In this document: positions 51,248-59,458 of the stretch, one piece after another | How the letters are laid out: every line of letters begins with the position of its first letter | Numbering within the stretch: position 1 is the stretch's first letter | Assembly (NCBI RefSeq): GCF_002101705.1 | Contig: NZ_LQPC01000029.1 | Span: forward strand, 176,676-240,675 | Source: Mycolicibacterium iranicum | GTDB lineage: Bacteria; Actinomycetota; Actinomycetes; Mycobacteriales; Mycobacteriaceae | Length of the DNA: 64,000 nt | Reading direction: 5' to 3' | The notes under the pieces: generated by a model | Seen by the model: only the letters and a program-made list of their open reading frames with translations | Told to the model about the DNA's origin: nothing | Databases searched by the model: none | Position numbers and translations under genes: made by a program

Positions 51248-53086
51248 GTGTCCGAAAGCCTGGATCTCGTGGTCACTTCAGTGGCGACGCGCCTGATGGG
51301 GGTAGGGGCACAAACATGGGTCGAGGTCAGCCAGCGCGTTCTGGCGGACCTCGTCAAGCACTTCGACGTCGACGTGAGCTTTCTGCGGCGCAACGATCAC
51401 GAGATCCGGGCGTCGGTGCTCGTGGCCGAGTGGCCATCGAGGCCGGACATCCCTGACCCCGATCCGCTGGGAGTCGTCTATTTCGCCGACGCCGACCCCG
51501 TCTTCGCACTCGCTGAGAACCAGAAGGAACCTGTGGTCTTCCGGCCAGAACCGGCGACCGACGAGTATCAGCAGACGATCAACGAAGGCAGGCACGTCCC
51601 CACCACATCGATGGCATGTGTGCCGCTGCTGTCGGAAGAACTCACCACCGGTGTACTCGGCTTCGTCAAGTTCGGAGATCGAGACTGGACCGATGCCGAA
51701 CTCAACGCGCTCAAAGCGATCGCCTCGCTCTTCGCCCAAGCCCAGGCCCGGGTGCAGGCCGAGGACAAGCTGCGCTATCTGGCCGAACACGACGATCTGA
51801 CCGGGCTGTTCAACCGCCGGGCCCTGCTGGCGCACCTCGACCAGAGACTCGCCGATGGACAGCCGGGGCCAGTCTCGGCACTGTTCTTCGACCTTGACCG
51901 GCTCAAGGCCATCAACGACTACCTCGGCCACACCGCGGGCGATTGGTTCATTCGTGTGCTGGCCGAACGACTTCGGCGGGGCGCGGAATGCCCGACGCTG
52001 ATCGCACGGCTGGGCGGAGACGAGTTCGTCGTCGTGCCCACCGAGCCCATGGATGGCGACGCAGCCACAGCGCTCGCCGAGCGACTGCAATCGGCGCTAC
52101 GTGAGCGCGTGTCCATCGACGGGGAGATGCTGACGCGCACGGTGAGTATCGGTGTGGCGCTGGGCATCCCCGGACAGGACACCACCTCTGACCTGCTCAA
52201 GCGCGCCGACCAGGCTGTGCTCGCGGCGAAAAGCTCCGGCGGGAACAAGATCTCGGTATTCACCGACGACATGTCGATGCAGAACGACTTCCGGAACGAC
52301 ATCGAGCTGCATCTGCAGAGCGTGATCGAGAACGGTGCGCTGCTGCTGCACTATCTTCCCGAAGTCGACATGCGCACTGGTGACATCCTTGCCGCCGAAG
52401 CCCTGGTTCGGTGGCAGCATCCCACCCGCGGACTGCTCACCCCCGATTCGTTCATCAGCGTCGCCGAGTCCATCAATCTCGCCGGCGAACTGGGTCGCTG
52501 GGTGATGCGCTCAGCGTGTGCGGATTTCGCGCGTTGGCGATCACGCGGCATCGGCAAGGACGCCATCATGCGAATCAATGTGTCGCCGGTGCAACTGGTC
52601 ACCGACGGCTTCGTGGAGACAGTCGCCAGCATCATCGACGAATTCGGCCTCGACCACGGATCGGTGTGCCTGGAGATCACCGAGAGCGTCGTGGTGGACG
52701 ACATAGAAGCGACCCGCATAACTCTCAACGGTCTAAAGCAAGCGGGTGTCCGGATCGCCATCGATGACTTCGGCACGGGCTACAGTGCACTTTCGCACCT
52801 GAAGTCACTGCCGGTCGACACCCTCAAGATCGACAAGGGATTCGTTCGTGAACTCGGTTCCGACCCTGGCGATCTCGCGATCGTTCGGGCGATCATCGCT
52901 CTCGCCGAGGCGTTCGGCCTCGAGCTCGTCGCCGAGGGGGTGGAAACCGACGCCGCAGCGCTCACCCTGCTCAGGCACGGCTGCCACCGAGCTCAGGGTT
53001 TCCTGCTGTCGCGCCCGATCCCTGGCGACGCGATGGAATCTCTGTTCGCGGAGGGGCGTATCCCCGTCAGCTTCTCGAAAGGCTGA
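51248..53086 (+). CDS. dcpA: GAF-GGDEF-EAL cyclic-di-GMP synthase/phosphodiesterase (DcpA)
   Basis: Bifunctional cyclic-di-GMP enzyme of 612 residues. Residues about 10-165 form a GAF-like sensor, then a diguanylate cyclase domain with an intact GGDEF at 256-260 (ARLGGDEFVV), then an EAL phosphodiesterase domain with EAL at 384-386 (AAEALVRWQHP). NVSPVQL, ITESVVVDD, DDFGTGYSAL and AEGVETD are all present. Both catalytic centres look complete. Domain order matches M. smegmatis DcpA and M. tuberculosis Rv1354c. The GTG start follows GGACGGAGG and is 16 bases after the moeY stop. Its end overlaps the convergent gene by 20 bases. Confidence 0.92.
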   Translation: MSESLDLVVTSVATRLMGVGAQTWVEVSQRVLADLVKHFDVDVSFLRRNDHEIRASVLVAEWPSRPDIPDPDPLGVVYFADADPVFALAENQKEPVVFRPEPATDEYQQTINEGRHVPTTSMACVPLLSEELTTGVLGFVKFGDRDWTDAELNALKAIASLFAQAQARVQAEDKLRYLAEHDDLTGLFNRRALLAHLDQRLADGQPGPVSALFFDLDRLKAINDYLGHTAGDWFIRVLAERLRRGAECPTLIARLGGDEFVVVPTEPMDGDAATALAERLQSALRERVSIDGEMLTRTVSIGVALGIPGQDTTSDLLKRADQAVLAAKSSGGNKISVFTDDMSMQNDFRNDIELHLQSVIENGALLLHYLPEVDMRTGDILAAEALVRWQHPTRGLLTPDSFISVAESINLAGELGRWVMRSACADFARWRSRGIGKDAIMRINVSPVQLVTDGFVETVASIIDEFGLDHGSVCLEITESVVVDDIEATRITLNGLKQAGVRIAIDDFGTGYSALSHLKSLPVDTLKIDKGFVRELGSDPGDLAIVRAIIALAEAFGLELVAEGVETDAAALTLLRHGCHRAQGFLLSRPIPGDAMESLFAEGRIPVSFSKG

Positions 53087-53912
53087 CGCTGCCCGCTTGC
53101 CTCTGGGACGGTCGCGCCACAGCGGCGACCTCCGCATCAGAGGTCAGCAGTTCCACTCGGCCGAAACGACTCGCTTCCTTCCCGACGAGGGCGACTCGCA
53201 GCGGCGCGTCGCCGGGCAGAAGGCCGCCGAGGCCGTGATCGGCATCAGTTCCGTTCCGGCAGATCAGAACTCCGTGGCGGGCGCGAATCATCCGGGTCTC
53301 GTACCCCGTCGAGAACTTCGCGCCACACACCTTGCCCTCTTCGAAAACCAGACCGTCGAAACTTGACACCGGGTGCGGGTTCACTTGGCGTGCAAGCGCT
53401 TCTGCGGCAAGCCAGTCACGCACCGAGCCGCTCGGCCGCGACGGGTCGATGGTTGTCTCGCCGATCTCGGTGACCTTGAGCAGCTCCCCATCCCCGAAAT
53501 CCACCGTGGCCGAGGTCCAGTCGGTCACCTGGGTGTAGAGGTAACCCGTCGGGGACGGGATGCACCGTGCCGCCCACTCCCGCAATCTCCACCCCTCGAA
53601 GGCGGGAATGGGCCGGCGGCGGGAAGGCACCAGTTCACCCGCGAGGCGGACGGGCACATCGGCGTCACACTGCGCGAGCGCCGCGAGATCGATATCGGCC
53701 GTGAGCTCCCCGAGGTACTCGTCGGTGGCGGCGTCGTCATACAACCCGAACCAGCCGCGCCGCCGGCTCTCCGACGGCCCACCCGGCGCGAGTTCGGCGA
53801 CAAACACCTCACCGTCTTCGTCAACCGCGGAGATCGCCGTCGCCAGACCGGCTACACCGCTGTCAGTGCAGACCACGTCGACTTCGTCGTCCCAGTCGGG
53901 ATCGCAGGACAC
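53067..53912 (-). CDS. FAD-binding-like protein, function unknown
   Basis: Protein of 281 residues. The N terminus, EVDVVCTDSGVAGLATAISA followed by an acidic strand (GEVFVAELAPGG), looks like a Rossmann FAD loop in which the usual GxGxxG is altered to DSGVAGLA. Further flavoprotein-like segments are SSFDGLVFEEGKVCGAKFST and ARHGVLICRNGTD. The length is about half that of a KstD/FrdA-type oxidoreductase, so the substrate domain seems lost or reshaped. The GTG start has GAGGCGAT upstream. It is convergent with and overlaps dcpA by 20 bases. Whether it still binds flavin is uncertain. Confidence 0.62.
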   Translation of the reverse strand: MSCDPDWDDEVDVVCTDSGVAGLATAISAVDEDGEVFVAELAPGGPSESRRRGWFGLYDDAATDEYLGELTADIDLAALAQCDADVPVRLAGELVPSRRRPIPAFEGWRLREWAARCIPSPTGYLYTQVTDWTSATVDFGDGELLKVTEIGETTIDPSRPSGSVRDWLAAEALARQVNPHPVSSFDGLVFEEGKVCGAKFSTGYETRMIRARHGVLICRNGTDADHGLGGLLPGDAPLRVALVGKEASRFGRVELLTSDAEVAAVARPSQRQAGSVSLSRS

Positions 53913-54253
53913 GGTGATCGCCTCGCTATGCGCTGTGTATTAGCCGAAACCGGAGCTGCTCGGCCGATAAAGGCTATGCCATGGCAGATGTGTCACCAAA
54001 AACGCGATGCAGCGCCCGCGTCGCCACAGCCGCGATGGGTTTCGAGGGGATTTGCCATCGCAGACTGTGGCAACTGACGCAACCTACCACCGAAACGGCG
54101 GCAGCACGCCGTTCGTGTGCCATGCAGCCAGCCGGCGACGACGTGACCCGCCTCACATCGGCCGATCCGCGCGGCACCATTCCACCCGGCGCGCCCGCCA
54201 CTTAACTAACTAGGTTTACTCTGTGTGGAGCGTTCAGCAGAAAGGAGACGTCG
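53913..54253. other. non-coding region with promoter of the FadE pair
   Basis: About 340 bases between divergent genes. I see no supported gene; short frames here have no recognisable sequence. An AT-rich stretch, TTAACTAACTAGGTTTA, at 54204-54220 is the most likely promoter or operator site for the acyl-CoA dehydrogenase pair, and the ribosome site GAAAGGAGA precedes ATG 54254. Confidence 0.45.
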
Positions 54254-55486
54254 ATGGATTTGGGGTGGTCTACGACCGACCTTGCATTCCGTGACGAAGT
54301 GCGGGCGTTCCTCGACGACAAACTGACACCCGAGCTGCGCCGCGCCGGACGTCTGATGACCAGCGTCTACGCCGACCACGACGCGAGCATGCAGTGGCAG
54401 CGGATCCTGCACGAGCAGGGCTGGGCGGCGCCCGCGTGGCCGGTCGCCCACGGCGGTTGCGACTGGACCCTGACCCAGCACTACATCTTCAGCCGCGAGT
54501 CGACGCTGGCCGGCGCGCCCTCCCTGTCTCCGATGGGAATCAGGATGGTTGCCCACGCGATCATCAAGTTCGGCACCGAAGAGCAAAAGAACTACTTCTT
54601 GCCGCGAATTCTGACCGGCGAGGTCTTCTTTTGCCAGGGCTACTCCGAACCGGAGGCCGGTTCGGACCTGGCCGCGCTCACCATGGCCGCCCGCGACGAC
54701 GGTGAGGATCTGGTCTGCACGGGGAGCAAGATCTGGACCACCCATGCCCGAGAAGCCAACTGGATGTTCGCGCTGGTGCGCACCACCCGCTCGGACAAGA
54801 AACAACGGGGCATAACCTTCATTCTCATCGACATGTCCACACCGGGCATCGAAATCCGGCCGCTGGTCATGACCTCCGGCGAAGAGGTGCAGAATCAGGT
54901 CTTCTTCGACGAGGTCCGGGTGCCCAAGGCCAACGTCATCGGCCAGATCGACGACGGCTGGACGGTGGCCAAATACCTGTTGGAATTCGAACGCGGCGGC
55001 GGAGCAGTCGCGCCCGCCCTGCAGGTGATGGCCGAGAACATCGCAACCGTCGCCGCCGACCAACCCAGTCCCGGCGGCGGAAAGCTGCTCGACGAACCGA
55101 CTTTTGCGCACAAGCTCGCCTGTGTGCGCATCCGCACCGAAGTGCTGGAGATTTTGGAGTATCAGGTGCTCGCAGTTGTCGCCGACGGCGGCAACCCCGG
55201 CGCCAAGGCCTCGATGCTCAAGGTTCTCGGCACCGAGTTGAGCCAGGCCATCACCGAACTCGCGATGGAGACGGCAGGACCGCGCGGACGCGTATATCAG
55301 CCGCATGCGACGTTCCCCGGCGGGCCCATCGCCGAATTCGAGCCACCTGCAGATGGTTACGTCAGCGGCGAGCCGTGGCAAGCCGTCGCACCGCTGCGGT
55401 ACTTCAACGACCGAGCCGGCTCGATCTACGCCGGCAGCAACGAAATTCAGCGCAACATCCTCGCCAAAGCTGCCTTGGGACTGTAA
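54254..55486 (+). CDS. acyl-CoA dehydrogenase, PimC-like subunit
   Basis: FAD acyl-CoA dehydrogenase of 410 residues. It has YSEPEAGSDLAALTMAARD, GSKIWTTHAREANWMFALV, QNQVFFDEVRVPKANVIG and a C terminus YAGSNEIQRNILAKAALGL. The catalytic Glu position of YEGT is Ala here. A long insert before the last helix is typical of the PimC-type large subunit, which works with a smaller PimD-like chain. That partner follows directly at 55487 with no gap. It has a strong ribosome site. The pair probably forms a heterotetramer acting on a dicarboxylic or branched acyl-CoA. Confidence 0.87.
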   Translation: MDLGWSTTDLAFRDEVRAFLDDKLTPELRRAGRLMTSVYADHDASMQWQRILHEQGWAAPAWPVAHGGCDWTLTQHYIFSRESTLAGAPSLSPMGIRMVAHAIIKFGTEEQKNYFLPRILTGEVFFCQGYSEPEAGSDLAALTMAARDDGEDLVCTGSKIWTTHAREANWMFALVRTTRSDKKQRGITFILIDMSTPGIEIRPLVMTSGEEVQNQVFFDEVRVPKANVIGQIDDGWTVAKYLLEFERGGGAVAPALQVMAENIATVAADQPSPGGGKLLDEPTFAHKLACVRIRTEVLEILEYQVLAVVADGGNPGAKASMLKVLGTELSQAITELAMETAGPRGRVYQPHATFPGGPIAEFEPPADGYVSGEPWQAVAPLRYFNDRAGSIYAGSNEIQRNILAKAALGL

Positions 55487-56629
55487 ATGGACTTCACACT
55501 CACCGACGAGCAGACTCTGCTCCGCGACGGCCTCACGCGGTTTCTCTCGACCCGCTACAGCCTCGAAAAGAGCCGCGCCGCAGCGAAAACAGGGCCCGGG
55601 TGGCAACCCGAGATCTGGCGCGCCTTCGCTGAGGAACTCGGCATCCTCGGTGCCGCCGTACCCGAGGAGTTCGGCGGCATCGGTGGCGGCGCGGTCGAGA
55701 TGATGCTGATCACCGAGGCGCTCGGCCACGCCCTCGTGGTCGAACCCTATGTCGACACCGCCGTTGTGGCAGCCGGACTGCTCCGCCGCGCCGGCGGCGA
55801 CGTCGCCGGCGCCCTACTGGAGCAGATCGTCTCGGGAACCGCGATCGTGTCGGTTGCCGCCACCGAACCAACCTCCGGAGATTTCTGGCAGGACGTCACC
55901 ACCAAGGCCGTCCGGGACGGCGACCACTGGGTTCTGACCGGCGAGAAAATCGTCTCGGCCAGCACACCGCTGGCCACACATGTGCTCATCACCGCACGCA
56001 CCGCCGGAGAACGCACCGACACCGAGGGCATCTCGCTCTTCCTTCTCGAAACCGATTCGGCGACAGCGAATATCGAGATGCACCACTACCGCACCGTCGA
56101 CGACCGTCGGGCGTCGGACATCACGCTCGAGGGCCTCCGACTGCCCGGCGCGGCGCTGCTCGGTGCCGAAGGCGGCGCATGGTCCTCTCTCGCCCGCGCA
56201 CGCGACGAAGGCGCGGCGGCGATCAGCGCCGAAGCAGTCGGATGTATGCGGAAGGTGCTCTCCGACACGGTGGAGTACTGCAAACAGCGCCGGCAGTTCG
56301 GCCAGCCGATCGGAAGCTTTCAGGTCCTGCAGCACCGCATGGTCGACATGTACATGGACGTCGAGCAGTCAGCCGCTGCCGTGCTGCTAGCGATTCTCAA
56401 GCTCGACGAAGACGAGACCACGCGAGCGAGAGCGGTGTCGGCAGCCAAAGCGACTGTCGGGCGGGCCGCGCAATTCATCGGCCAGCAGGCGGTGCAGCTG
56501 CACGGAGGCATGGGCATGACAGAAGAGCTCGCCATCGGCCACTATTTCAAGCGCTTGACCGCGCTGCAGTTCGAGTTCGGTTCGACGGATCACCACATCA
56601 GCCGTTACGGGCGGCTGACTACGCGCTGA
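55487..56629 (+). CDS. acyl-CoA dehydrogenase, PimD-like subunit
   Basis: Second chain of 380 residues. It has LGILGAAVPEEFGGIGGG, VSVAATEPTSGDFWQD, KIVSASTPLATHVLITA, CKQRRQFGQPIGSFQVLQ and LHGGMGMTEELAIGHYFKRL. The end, FEFGSTDHHISRYGRL, is typical of PimD-type subunits. It starts immediately after the preceding stop. A universal stress protein gene lies convergent 14 bases downstream. The same two-chain arrangement occurs in this window at 10692-12908. Confidence 0.87.
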   Translation: MDFTLTDEQTLLRDGLTRFLSTRYSLEKSRAAAKTGPGWQPEIWRAFAEELGILGAAVPEEFGGIGGGAVEMMLITEALGHALVVEPYVDTAVVAAGLLRRAGGDVAGALLEQIVSGTAIVSVAATEPTSGDFWQDVTTKAVRDGDHWVLTGEKIVSASTPLATHVLITARTAGERTDTEGISLFLLETDSATANIEMHHYRTVDDRRASDITLEGLRLPGAALLGAEGGAWSSLARARDEGAAAISAEAVGCMRKVLSDTVEYCKQRRQFGQPIGSFQVLQHRMVDMYMDVEQSAAAVLLAILKLDEDETTRARAVSAAKATVGRAAQFIGQQAVQLHGGMGMTEELAIGHYFKRLTALQFEFGSTDHHISRYGRLTTR

Positions 56630-56643
56630 CGCCAGGGCGAGTA

Positions 56644-57528
56644 TCAGGGCCTTCTCGCGACGATCACCGGCCCTCGCGCCGATTGCACCACCTGCGCGCC
56701 GACCGAGCCGAGCAGCATGCCCGCGAATCCACCCCGGCCGTGGCTTCCGAAGACCAGCAGTTGCCCCTTGGCCGCTTCGGCGAGCAGACGGCGCGCCGGC
56801 TGGTCGCGACAGACGACGCGCTTCACCGTCACGTCGGGATAGCGTTCCTGCCACCCGGCCAGCCGCTCGGCGAGAAGCATCTCTTCTTCGGGTTGAATCT
56901 CGGTCCAGCCGGTGTCGGGCAGTTCGTATCCGGCGTCGCTCCAGGTATGGACGGCGATCAGTTCCACACCGCGTCGCGATGCCTGGTCGAAGGCAATCGC
57001 CGTGGCGAGCTCGGAGGCGGGCGAGCCGTCCACGCCGACGACGACGGGCGCCTCCGAGGGGTGTGGGATCAAGGGATCTTCGTCATGAATCACCGCGACG
57101 GGACAGTGGGCGTGCTGCACAAGGCCGAAACTGACCGAGCCGAGGAGACGTCGCTCCCACTTCCCCAGCCCGCGGCTACCGACAACGATCAGCTCCGCGT
57201 TGCTGGACAGATCGGCCAATGTGGGCACCGGCTGGCCGGAAAGCACCTTCTCGGTGATGGTCAATGGGACGTCTTCGGCGGCCGCCTCGGCCACCTTTCT
57301 CGCGTCGGCGACAACCCGTGCCGCCTCTTCCTTTTCGTACTCGAAGAACGCCGCTGGAAGTGGGGCCTGAATCCAGGCCTGCATCAGCGCACTGGGCAGC
57401 ACGTGCGCCAAGGTCAGTGGAATACGTCGCATCGCAGCATCGCGAGCGGCCCAGTCAACCGCGACGCGCGATGCCGCCGAGCCGTCGACACCGACGACGA
57501 TTCCGAAGGGAGCTGGTCGGGTGGACAT
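56644..57528 (-). CDS. tandem universal stress protein (UspA family)
   Basis: Two UspA domains in 294 residues. Domain 1 begins VVGVDGSAASRVAVDWA and has the ATP motif GSRGLGKWERRLLGSVSFGL. Domain 2 begins VVGVDGSPASELATAIA and has GSHGRGGFAGMLLGSV. Both keep the G-x2-G-x9-G(S/T) ATP-binding pattern. Mycobacterial tandem Usp proteins are often induced in low oxygen by DosR, and a DosR-like box lies at 57638-57655, about 110 bases upstream. It is convergent with the acyl-CoA dehydrogenase pair. Confidence 0.9.
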   Translation of the reverse strand: MSTRPAPFGIVVGVDGSAASRVAVDWAARDAAMRRIPLTLAHVLPSALMQAWIQAPLPAAFFEYEKEEAARVVADARKVAEAAAEDVPLTITEKVLSGQPVPTLADLSSNAELIVVGSRGLGKWERRLLGSVSFGLVQHAHCPVAVIHDEDPLIPHPSEAPVVVGVDGSPASELATAIAFDQASRRGVELIAVHTWSDAGYELPDTGWTEIQPEEEMLLAERLAGWQERYPDVTVKRVVCRDQPARRLLAEAAKGQLLVFGSHGRGGFAGMLLGSVGAQVVQSARGPVIVARRP

Positions 57529-57637
57529 CTCGGGTGCCTCCTCGGCGATCCTGGCGACGACTGCGGTGTCGGCCGCCTGACAGGTTCACGTTAGCGCCGC
57601 GCCGGACGCAGCATTAGTGAGAAGCGGTCACCCGATG

Positions 57638-57655
57638 AAAGGACCAAAGTCCTTT
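57638..57655. promoter_or_regulatory. DosR-like box upstream of the universal stress protein
   Basis: The palindrome AAAGGAC-CAAA-GTCCTTT has perfect 7-base arms and matches the core of the DosR (DevR) motif, GGGAC-N4-GTCCC, except for the outer G/C. It lies about 110 bases upstream of the stress protein start and 97 bases from the end of the DUF1214 gene, in a gap with no gene. Confidence 0.6.
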
Positions 57656-57751
57656 GCGAAAAGCGACGTGCATCGATACGGAGCTTGCGCGGCGAGAGGG
57701 TCCGCCGCACTCGCCGCCGTCCTCACCGACATCGCGGCAGGACGGTGAGCG

Positions 57752-58858
57752 TCAGGCCACTGTCGTCGGCGCCTCTGAAATCTTGACGAGGCTAACCTCG
57801 GGCCGAGCGGGAACCTCGTCGGCGAGGAACCAGCGGAATGCAAGATTCCCCCGGGGATAGTCCAGAGTCGTGAGCGAATTCGGATGACTCGTCATCCCCC
57901 GCGACACCACGACCGTCACCGAGCCGTCGCTGTTGGACACAGCTGTGGAGCCGTTGACTGAGCTGCGCGCGTCGGAAACCCCAGGGACCGCCATGAATTG
58001 ATTCCAGACGACGAGATTCCAGAACCGGCACGCCGGGGGGCGGTGGGTGATCACCAGGGCCTCGTCCTCGGCGAGATCGAAGCTGCCGTAGGCATAGCAT
58101 GCGTCCCGTGCCGACCAGCCGAAGTTGGCGTCGGGCACCTGGTAAGGCTCGGCGAAGTCGTTGGCGGACATCGCCGTTTCGTGTCCGAGATTGTGGGCCT
58201 CGGCGTTCTTGATTCCGACGGAGAGCGGCAGGATCGCGAACATCGTCCGCAGCCACGCGGCGCTGGCGCGCAACGCCGCCGCGGTTTCGGCCTCGCCGTG
58301 CCGGAACGGTTCCGGGGGATCGAGCGCCTGAATGGTCCATGTGACCGGGCGGCCCACCAGGGGGTCGGCCTGATAATCGCGGGTCATCAGCACGGCGGCG
58401 TCAGGTTGCGGACCGAAGTCGAAGGAGAAGTTTCCGTCCTCGTCGATGTCGAGGTCGTCGTCGCGCAGGATCGCGACGATCCTGTCCGACCAGGCACCGG
58501 GCGACGGTTCGTTGTACGCAGTCAGCGAAAAGTACACGCTGTCACCTCGATTACCCGTGATGCGATATCGGCGGGCCGGGTCGACCGGGCACATGTAGTA
58601 GATGGCATCGGTGTTGTCACCACCCCAGCGCCGGTCTGGACGGAAGGGCGAATTAACCTCCAGCCAGCGCGGTCGACTGGGGTCGGCGAACAGGTAGATG
58701 TCGAGTGCGACACCGAGCGTGGTCGCGATCATGCGGTACCCGTCAGCGATGTGGCGGTCATCGGTGACCGCCTTGGGACCCGCCATGAAGGACTCGTCGA
58801 GCCCGCGCAGTGTGTCGAGCAGTTCTCGCCACGCGTCGGTGGCCTGATGGGTGGTCAT
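57752..58858 (-). CDS. DUF1214 domain protein
   Basis: Protein of 368 residues. It has the DUF1214 pattern: PVDPARRYRITGNRGDSVYF, SLTAYNEPSPGAWS, then YGSFDLAEDEALVITHRPP, RFWNLVVWNQFM and a C-terminal TLDYPRGNLAFRWFLADE. The family occurs in actinobacterial lipid and sterol regions, with no settled function. I chose the ATG at 58858, which overlaps the TetR stop, so the regulator and this protein are cotranscribed. No signal peptide is seen. Confidence 0.8.
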   Translation of the reverse strand: MTTHQATDAWRELLDTLRGLDESFMAGPKAVTDDRHIADGYRMIATTLGVALDIYLFADPSRPRWLEVNSPFRPDRRWGGDNTDAIYYMCPVDPARRYRITGNRGDSVYFSLTAYNEPSPGAWSDRIVAILRDDDLDIDEDGNFSFDFGPQPDAAVLMTRDYQADPLVGRPVTWTIQALDPPEPFRHGEAETAAALRASAAWLRTMFAILPLSVGIKNAEAHNLGHETAMSANDFAEPYQVPDANFGWSARDACYAYGSFDLAEDEALVITHRPPACRFWNLVVWNQFMAVPGVSDARSSVNGSTAVSNSDGSVTVVVSRGMTSHPNSLTTLDYPRGNLAFRWFLADEVPARPEVSLVKISEAPTTVA

Positions 58859-59430
58859 GCACTGATTCCTCTCGTGATGAGCTTCGCAGTTCGGTCGATC
58901 CAAAGGTCGTCCACGTCCGCGCCGCGAGTGATCAACGCCAGCAACGTCATTCCCGCAAGCGCCTCGGCGAGTTCGGATGAGGTCACACCGTCGCGCACGT
59001 CACCACGCCGGATCGCAACCTGCAGGTAGTCGTTGAGGCCGCGCACGACGATGTCGCTGAAGCGTTCCAGTAACGCGTTGTGCAACGTCGGATCCGACGC
59101 CATCTCCCCGATGAGCCCCGGGAGAGCAGCGCGCGCCGCCGGCGTGCTGAGCACAGACAACGTGCGTTTGATCATCTCGCGGACATCCTCATCCAGCGAT
59201 CCGGTATCCGGAAGGGTCGTCGTCGCATCGATCGGAAAGACGGCTTCGTGCACAAGATGCGCCTTGCCGCGCCACCGCCGATAGATCGCCGGCTTGCTGG
59301 TGCCCGCCCGTGCGGCGATCACGTCCAACGACAGTTCGGCGTATGAGGACTCACCGAGCAGCGCGACCGTCGCACGCAGCACCGCATCGTCGATCGCCCG
59401 ATTTCTGGGACGCCCAATCTCTGTCGTCAT
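58855..59430 (-). CDS. TetR-family transcriptional regulator
   Basis: TetR regulator of 191 residues. The HTH is ATVALLGESSYAELSLDVIA, then ARAGTSKPAIYRRWRGKAHL. The C-terminal helical domain includes LPGLIGEMASDPTLHNALLE, typical of the TetR_C_16-like group. I chose the ATG at 59430, because a longer start would run into the divergent sulfotransferase gene. The 28-base gap between the two genes contains TACTGAGAGTA, a short repeat that could be its operator. It probably controls both its DUF1214 partner and the sulfotransferase. Confidence 0.86.
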   Translation of the reverse strand: MTTEIGRPRNRAIDDAVLRATVALLGESSYAELSLDVIAARAGTSKPAIYRRWRGKAHLVHEAVFPIDATTTLPDTGSLDEDVREMIKRTLSVLSTPAARAALPGLIGEMASDPTLHNALLERFSDIVVRGLNDYLQVAIRRGDVRDGVTSSELAEALAGMTLLALITRGADVDDLWIDRTAKLITRGISA

Positions 59431-59458
59431 TACGATACTGAGAGTAACATAAGTCGTT

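Noticed and set aside
53981..54205. A 74-codon frame in the gap before the FadE pair
   Set aside because: No ribosome site, no recognisable sequence, and an overlapping rival frame of similar length.
54206..55729. Open frame of 507 codons on the minus strand opposite the PimC-like gene
   Set aside because: Antisense shadow; starts and ends at no regulatory signal, and the sense gene is well supported.
59433..59457. TACTGAGAGTA as a sixth copy of the TetR palindrome family
   Set aside because: Only 4-base arms and the wrong arrangement; more likely a separate operator for the local TetR, if anything.
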